From Proteus sp. FME41 (GTDB lineage Bacteria; Pseudomonadota; Gammaproteobacteria; Enterobacterales; Enterobacteriaceae), in NCBI RefSeq assembly GCF_014897315.1, contig NZ_JABUYL010000002.1:124001-188000 (forward strand): 64,000 bases of DNA, written 5' to 3'. The stretch's first letter is position 1. Each line of letters starts with the position of its first letter. This document shows, piece by piece, positions 59,980-64,000 of this stretch. The notes beneath the pieces are model-generated. The model did no database searches. It was not told the DNA's origin and worked only from the letters and a program-made list of their open reading frames with translations. The translations under genes and the position numbers were made by a program.

Positions 59980-60240
59980 ACCATCCTCAAAAAATATGCG
60001 CTACATGACTGTGTAAGTGATTATTTTTTATAATAATTAATTATTTAGATAAATCCAAGGAAAATATAAAAAGACAAGAGGTCAGCGGTTTTTATCTTTT
60101 CATTATAACGTAATAAAAAAGCATCTGTATTTAAGAAATAGCGGGTGAGAATATAAAGAATTTGGCTTAGTTCTGTATTTATGATGATAATAAGAATGTG
60201 TTAAAGATAAATCGAAAGGAAAAATTATATCAAAATATAA

Positions 60241-60262
60241 ATAGGATGCTGACAGCACCCTA
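60241..60262 (-). terminator. Possible terminator between the two IraP-like genes
   Basis: ATAGG.TGC pairs with GCA.CCTAT with one mismatch and a small loop; on the minus strand it is followed by T-rich sequence. It lies 50 bases after the stop of copy 2. The rest of the gap 59980-60311 shows nothing I can support beyond room for a promoter of copy 1. Confidence 0.4.
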
Positions 60263-60311
60263 TAAGATATTGGGATGATAAAAATAAAGAGTATAACTGA
60301 TACTGCTATCG

Positions 60312-60521
60312 CTAAGCTTGGATGAGTTTTTTTACATATTGTTCTGTAAGATTAATAACCTCGTTTAGCTGAGGATATTTACTTGATGTATCCTCAATAA
60401 CTAAAGAGATATTACCTAACATATCGCGTCGCTGCTTATCACTTAGCGTGGAAAGTAAAGATTTGATAACAATTTTTAGCGCCGCGATTTCGCATTCAAT
60501 TTCTTTTAAATTTTTATCCAT
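60312..60521 (-). CDS. Small IraP-like protein (copy 2)
   Basis: A 69-residue paralog of the product at 59776-59979: the two share ALK-V-K-LL-TL-DKQ, a middle gap of helix-breaking residues, and VIN-TEQY-KKL at the end. An AGG-type site lies before the ATG. As with copy 1, the match to IraP is to its C-terminal half and is a by-eye inference. If correct, it would be a cytoplasmic RssB-binding protein. Confidence 0.6.
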   Translation of the reverse strand: MDKNLKEIECEIAALKIVIKSLLSTLSDKQRRDMLGNISLVIEDTSSKYPQLNEVINLTEQYVKKLIQA

Positions 60522-61010
60522 GATTTACCTGCCAGTACTTAATGGATGAATAATATAGGTAATTTTTTTGTTTATCACAATTATAGAAGTATATTATTTA
60601 GAGATATATCGCACATTATGTCTAGTCTTTTAACTTAATATAAATTATTAAAAATAATTATCAAATAATAAATTTTATATGTAAAAAAAGATTGAGATTT
60701 ATTGATAATCTCGATATTTAGGGTAAAGTCATTAAATAGCCATTCTTGATCTTATGGCGGATTTTTTTATTTTCATGAAATTTGCTTATATAATAGGCGT
60801 GTTTATTCTGATAATAGAAAATAAGTCTTTTTATGACGATCCATTTAGGTCTATTTAAAATGGGTGAGATTAAAAAATAAACAATATGTATTTTATTTAT
60901 AAAGAATAAAGTATTAAAGAAATTAACATTAATTATATTATTGATTAAAAATAAACAGATCAGGGCGTGAAAAAACGCATAAAGTATTTTTAGAGATAAA
61001 TAAAAGTGAT
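60522..61010. other. Gene-free AT-rich region
   Basis: About 490 very AT-rich bases. One minus-strand frame of 101 codons (60718-61023) crosses it, but it has strongly AT-driven composition, starts within the terminator of the next gene and looks spurious. Confidence 0.5.
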
Positions 61011-61045
61011 AAAAAAAGAGCAATGTATTAAAACAAAGCTCTTTT
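61011..61045 (-). terminator. Intrinsic terminator of the FMN reductase gene
   Basis: AAAAGAGC and GCTCTTTT pair across a 16-base loop; on the minus strand the stem runs into T7. Confidence 0.75.
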
Positions 61046-61052
61046 GAGTCAG

Positions 61053-61601
61053 TTATTTGTTATTGTGTTTTACAAAAGCGACATAGGCATCAACCCAGTT
61101 TTGCATAAAGTGAGTTGTTTTCTCTGAAAAATGTTCAGCTTCAACCATTCCGTCATACCATTTTAGATAGCATTCAGGCTGGTTTAAGGTTGGCATATTT
61201 AAGAAAGATAATGAGTTACGAAGATGCTGTTGTGCAATCGCAGTACTAATATTCCCTGTTGAAACGCCAATAATACCTGCAGGGATCTTATCCCAAGCAT
61301 TTGTTCCATAAGGACGTGATGCTTGGTCTAGTGCATTTTTAAGTACTCCGGGTATAGAACGATTATATTCAGGCGTAACAAAGATAATTCCTTGGCACTC
61401 TTTTATTTGCTGTTTGAAATGGGTAACAACAGAGGGAGTATTATTGTCATCATCTTGGTTATAGAGAGGAAGAGTACTAATATCGAGAAATTGAAAAGTA
61501 AATTCTTGAGAAAATAGCTTAGTTAGTGCATGTGCTGTTTGTTTATTATACGAATCTCGTCTTAAACTTCCGACAACAATGCCGATTTTAAAATGACTCA
61601 T
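61053..61601 (-). CDS. NAD(P)H-dependent FMN reductase
   Basis: A 182-residue flavodoxin-like oxidoreductase of the ChrR/YieF/azoreductase group. GSLRRDSYNKQTA is the FMN phosphate loop, and TPEYNRSIPGVLKNALDQASRP is the diagnostic central motif. Relatives reduce quinones, chromate or azo dyes; the substrate here is not decidable from sequence. A monocistronic gene with its own terminator. Confidence 0.88.
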   Translation of the reverse strand: MSHFKIGIVVGSLRRDSYNKQTAHALTKLFSQEFTFQFLDISTLPLYNQDDDNNTPSVVTHFKQQIKECQGIIFVTPEYNRSIPGVLKNALDQASRPYGTNAWDKIPAGIIGVSTGNISTAIAQQHLRNSLSFLNMPTLNQPECYLKWYDGMVEAEHFSEKTTHFMQNWVDAYVAFVKHNNK

Positions 61602-62036
61602 CTTAGTTCTCCTATTTTTAAGGATAAAATGAACATCAATTACGTTATCTGATATTCATTTTTTGATTTTATCTTAGTATTAAAAAACAACAACAAAATA
61701 TAAGACCACTTTTTACACGTAAACGACGTAAATAAATGATAAAATTAGTATTATTATTTTTATTATTATCTGGTATTATTTTGTTAATATAAAAAACATC
61801 CAGTTTATAAGACAATATTTTGACTAAATAAATCCGATATTCAAAATTTGATACCTTTAGTGTGACGTATGTTGTGTTTTAAGAAAAAATAAACGAATGA
61901 TAGGTGCTCTCATTGCAACCTTGAGGGTTAGTCTATTTATTTAGTATGCAGTAGGTAATAGAAAATTATAATAAAATGGCTTAAAATGCGACAACTCATA
62001 TGCTCTATATTTAAGTCTGATCGGGATTAAGGAAAA
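61602..62036. other. Intergenic region with a candidate promoter for the lipoprotein gene
   Basis: About 435 AT-rich bases between divergent genes. TTGCAA, a 17-base spacer and TTTATT at 61913-61941 could be a sigma-70 promoter for the lipoprotein operon. No other feature is supported. Confidence 0.35.
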
Positions 62037-62537
62037 ATGATGTCCTTATTACAAAATAAAAAGAATGTCCTCGCTGCTTTTATGGTAACCAGCGTTCTCG
62101 CTTTATCGGGATGTGTTTGGACTGATCAAACGCGCCCAGTTGAGACTCCAGCGCCTATGCCAGCACAAACTACACAACCAGTAGCGACAGCTCTACCAGT
62201 AGCAACAGCACAACCTCTTTCTAGTATGGCATCAGCAGAGCCTGCTGATAGTGGTGTAGATGCACGAAAATTAGGACTGGCTCCCCAAAGCGCCTGTATA
62301 AAACAACTTGATTCTTTAAAAACTTTTTCCCCATCTGACTATCAATCTATGATGAGTTCTTTTAAAGAAATTAGTGAAATCAATGCGATGTACCGTAGTG
62401 TTCAAGGTACAGCAAGTAAAGACAGTTTAGATTTACTTAAAATGAGTATTGAATCAAAAACAGAAGTTTTGTGTGCAAAAGTTCGCTATTTGTCGATTAT
62501 GTCAGTTAATTCGACACTGAAAAAACTAGGTGAATAA
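62037..62537 (+). CDS. Putative lipoprotein of unknown function
   Basis: A 166-residue exported lipoprotein: basic N-terminus, hydrophobic core, and a lipobox LSGC with the lipidated Cys at residue 26. A Pro/Ala/Thr-rich linker (about 32-72) leads to a helical domain with two further cysteines (SACIKQL and VLCAKV). AAGGA precedes tandem ATG codons, so the start could be the second. The next gene begins five bases after the stop; the two are surely cotranscribed and may form one envelope complex. Family not recognised. Confidence 0.85.
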   Translation: MMSLLQNKKNVLAAFMVTSVLALSGCVWTDQTRPVETPAPMPAQTTQPVATALPVATAQPLSSMASAEPADSGVDARKLGLAPQSACIKQLDSLKTFSPSDYQSMMSSFKEISEINAMYRSVQGTASKDSLDLLKMSIESKTEVLCAKVRYLSIMSVNSTLKKLGE

Positions 62538-62542
62538 TTACT

Positions 62543-64000
62543 ATGAAATTAAAGCAGAGTGTTTGTCTCGCTTTTATGCTGTTTCCAACACTGTCGTTTG
62601 CCAATAATGAGTTTAATTCTGTTATTGAAGATTTTGACCGTTATTTTGAAACACAAGAGCCAATTAAAATTGAGCCTAAAACATCTGCTACAATTTCATC
62701 GTCAACGAGAACCGGCCAGGTAAATCGTGGAGTAAATCGGACCACCACTGCAACTCAGCAAACAAAACCAGAGCAACGAGTTAATCCTTCTATACCCGCT
62801 AAAACAGATAATCAGGCAGTCGAACCAATTAAGACGCCTGATATCACACTAGCAGAAAATTGCCCTGTATTGCCGGCTGATTATTCTAAATTGAAGAGTG
62901 ATTACACACGTTATTTAACACCATTGCTTTCGTTTATTCCAATTGAGCCTCAATTTACACCTGAAGACCTCAATCGATATCAATACAGAAATAATGCGGT
63001 AATTTATAATCCATTAGCGCTTTATTCAAAAGAAAGTTATTCAAAACCTCAACGTAATGATAATTTCTTGCTAGATATGATCCCTGGCACATTTTATTCT
63101 GTGACTGCAATTCCTTTCCATTTTGCTTATCAGTTTAATCGTTCTGTGCTTGATCATAAGCAGCCTCTTTTTAATAAAACGTTGCTAAACCGTTTAGCCG
63201 ATACAAGAAAAAAATATCAAATTCTTTACCAGCAATATAATGAACAAGCGACAGCATTGAAGGATCATTCAGAAAAACTTCAAAATGCGAATAGCCAAAT
63301 AAAACAATTGGAATTAGCTCTTGCTGAAACCGAAGAGAAATTATTGACGGCAAATAATTTGCTTAATGATGACACATTGAAGCAATCAATTGCCAAATTA
63401 CAAAATGAGATAGAAACAGCCAAAAAAGAGCGTGATTTATTAGTCCAACAGTTAGCTGAAAAAGAAGACGTATTACAGGCAGCTATAGTAAAAAATACAG
63501 AACTGACTAAGCAACAGCAGAATTTTGAAAAGCAAACAGTAACACTTAAAGACTTAGAAGCTAAGTTTGCTCAGCTTGAACAAGAAAAAGAAAAATTACA
63601 GTCTCAATATGTACAAGCTCAAGCATTATTAAAAGATAATACTGCGAAAAAAGAGATAGACACATTACAACGCTCACTTGATAACGTAAAAGCTGAGCAA
63701 GAGACGTTAATTAATCAGTTGAATGAAAAACAAACATTGCTGACTAAAATTGAACAAGAAAAAGAAAATATACAAACTCAATACGTGCAAGCTCAACAAC
63801 AACTAAATGCAAATAGTGAGCAAAAAGAGCAAGAGTTAACTAAGTTAGAAACAACAAAAAACAAAGAAATAGCAACATTAGAAAAATCATTATTAACAGT
63901 AACGAATGAGCAAGAGAAATTAAATAAACAGCTTGCTGATGTACAAAGTCAACTAACGACGATTAAAAAAGAAAAAGAAGATGTGCAAACGCAATTTGTA
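62543..64000 (+). CDS. Exported protein with a long coiled coil, partial
   Basis: An open frame of 486 codons that runs off the right edge. A signal peptide ends near residue 21 (SFA-N). A low-complexity Thr/Pro/Gln linker (about 40-105) precedes a unique region (about 110-210) with a Cys-Pro start. From about residue 215 it is almost continuous coiled coil rich in Glu, Lys, Gln and Leu, with a recurring EKE..Q.QYVQAQ unit near 63585-63630, 63757-63800 and 63967-64000. I cannot name the family; the C-terminal domain is missing. Confidence 0.85.
   Translation, partial: MKLKQSVCLAFMLFPTLSFANNEFNSVIEDFDRYFETQEPIKIEPKTSATISSSTRTGQVNRGVNRTTTATQQTKPEQRVNPSIPAKTDNQAVEPIKTPDITLAENCPVLPADYSKLKSDYTRYLTPLLSFIPIEPQFTPEDLNRYQYRNNAVIYNPLALYSKESYSKPQRNDNFLLDMIPGTFYSVTAIPFHFAYQFNRSVLDHKQPLFNKTLLNRLADTRKKYQILYQQYNEQATALKDHSEKLQNANSQIKQLELALAETEEKLLTANNLLNDDTLKQSIAKLQNEIETAKKERDLLVQQLAEKEDVLQAAIVKNTELTKQQQNFEKQTVTLKDLEAKFAQLEQEKEKLQSQYVQAQALLKDNTAKKEIDTLQRSLDNVKAEQETLINQLNEKQTLLTKIEQEKENIQTQYVQAQQQLNANSEQKEQELTKLETTKNKEIATLEKSLLTVTNEQEKLNKQLADVQSQLTTIKKEKEDVQTQFV

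Noticed and set aside
60718..61023. A 101-codon minus-strand frame
   Set aside because: Extremely AT-rich with a Phe/Ile/Asn/Lys composition driven by base content; its start lies within the terminator of the FMN reductase gene and it has no clear ribosome site.
1..64000. CRISPR arrays, insertion sequences, prophage or integrase genes
   Set aside because: No regularly spaced repeats, transposase motifs or phage genes were seen; xerD is the housekeeping recombinase in its conserved location.

Overview
The window is a chromosomal segment of a low-GC member of the Enterobacterales, best matched by the genus Proteus. Three observations point this way: AT-rich intergenic DNA around genes that are close in length and motif to their E. 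coli counterparts; a 34-codon tnaC leader of the Proteus vulgaris type ahead of tnaA; and conserved neighbourhoods (pdhR-aceE-aceF-lpd-acnB-yacL; argO-yggE-argP-rpiA-serA-ygfA-6S RNA-zapA-ygfB-pepP-ubiH-ubiI-gcvTHP; ygfZ/sdhE; fldB/xerD-dsbC-recJ-prfB-lysS). A complete tna operon means the strain should be indole-positive, so the P. vulgaris group is favoured over P. mirabilis. This species call is inference.

Layout. 1-7.0 kb: a two-partner secretion locus on the minus strand (TpsB transporter, then a very long hemagglutinin-type TpsA that runs off the left edge) and an AT-rich spacer. 7.0-10.1 kb: the CRP-controlled, tryptophan-attenuated tnaC-tnaA-tnaB operon. 10.2-16.2 kb: mutT facing yacG-zapD-coaE, a reduced type IV pilus cluster (hofC-hofB-ppdD) and ampD; nadC and ampE, present here in E. 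coli, are absent. 16.4-26.7 kb: pyruvate dehydrogenase (pdhR with a perfect operator, aceE, aceF, lpdA) and aconitase B. 26.8-33.4 kb: yacL, then a synteny jump to mscS, a small membrane protein, argO, yggE, argP, rpiA and CRP-linked serA. 33.5-44.6 kb: ygfA, 6S RNA and zapA on the minus strand, then ygfB, pepP, ubiH, ubiI and the glycine cleavage genes. 44.6-54.6 kb: an HD-domain gene, ygfZ, sdhE and ygfX (separated by a terminator), fldB, xerD-dsbC-recJ, and prfB (programmed frameshift)-lysS. 54.7 kb: tRNA-Gly(CCC). 54.8-64 kb: an accessory, AT-rich stretch with a Fur-box TonB-dependent receptor, a chemoreceptor with a sigma-28 promoter, two IraP-like small proteins, an FMN reductase, and a lipoprotein plus long coiled-coil exported protein cut by the right edge.

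How they work together: one-carbon and C3 metabolism dominates. SerA makes serine precursors, GcvTHP breaks down glycine using the lipoamide dehydrogenase LpdA that it shares with pyruvate dehydrogenase, YgfA and YgfZ handle folate-linked chemistry, and TnaA degrades tryptophan to pyruvate, which feeds AceEF. Surface functions cluster at the two ends: the secreted adhesin or effector on the left, iron uptake and chemotaxis on the right. The least characterised material is the TpsA protein, the IraP-like pair and the lipoprotein/coiled-coil pair.
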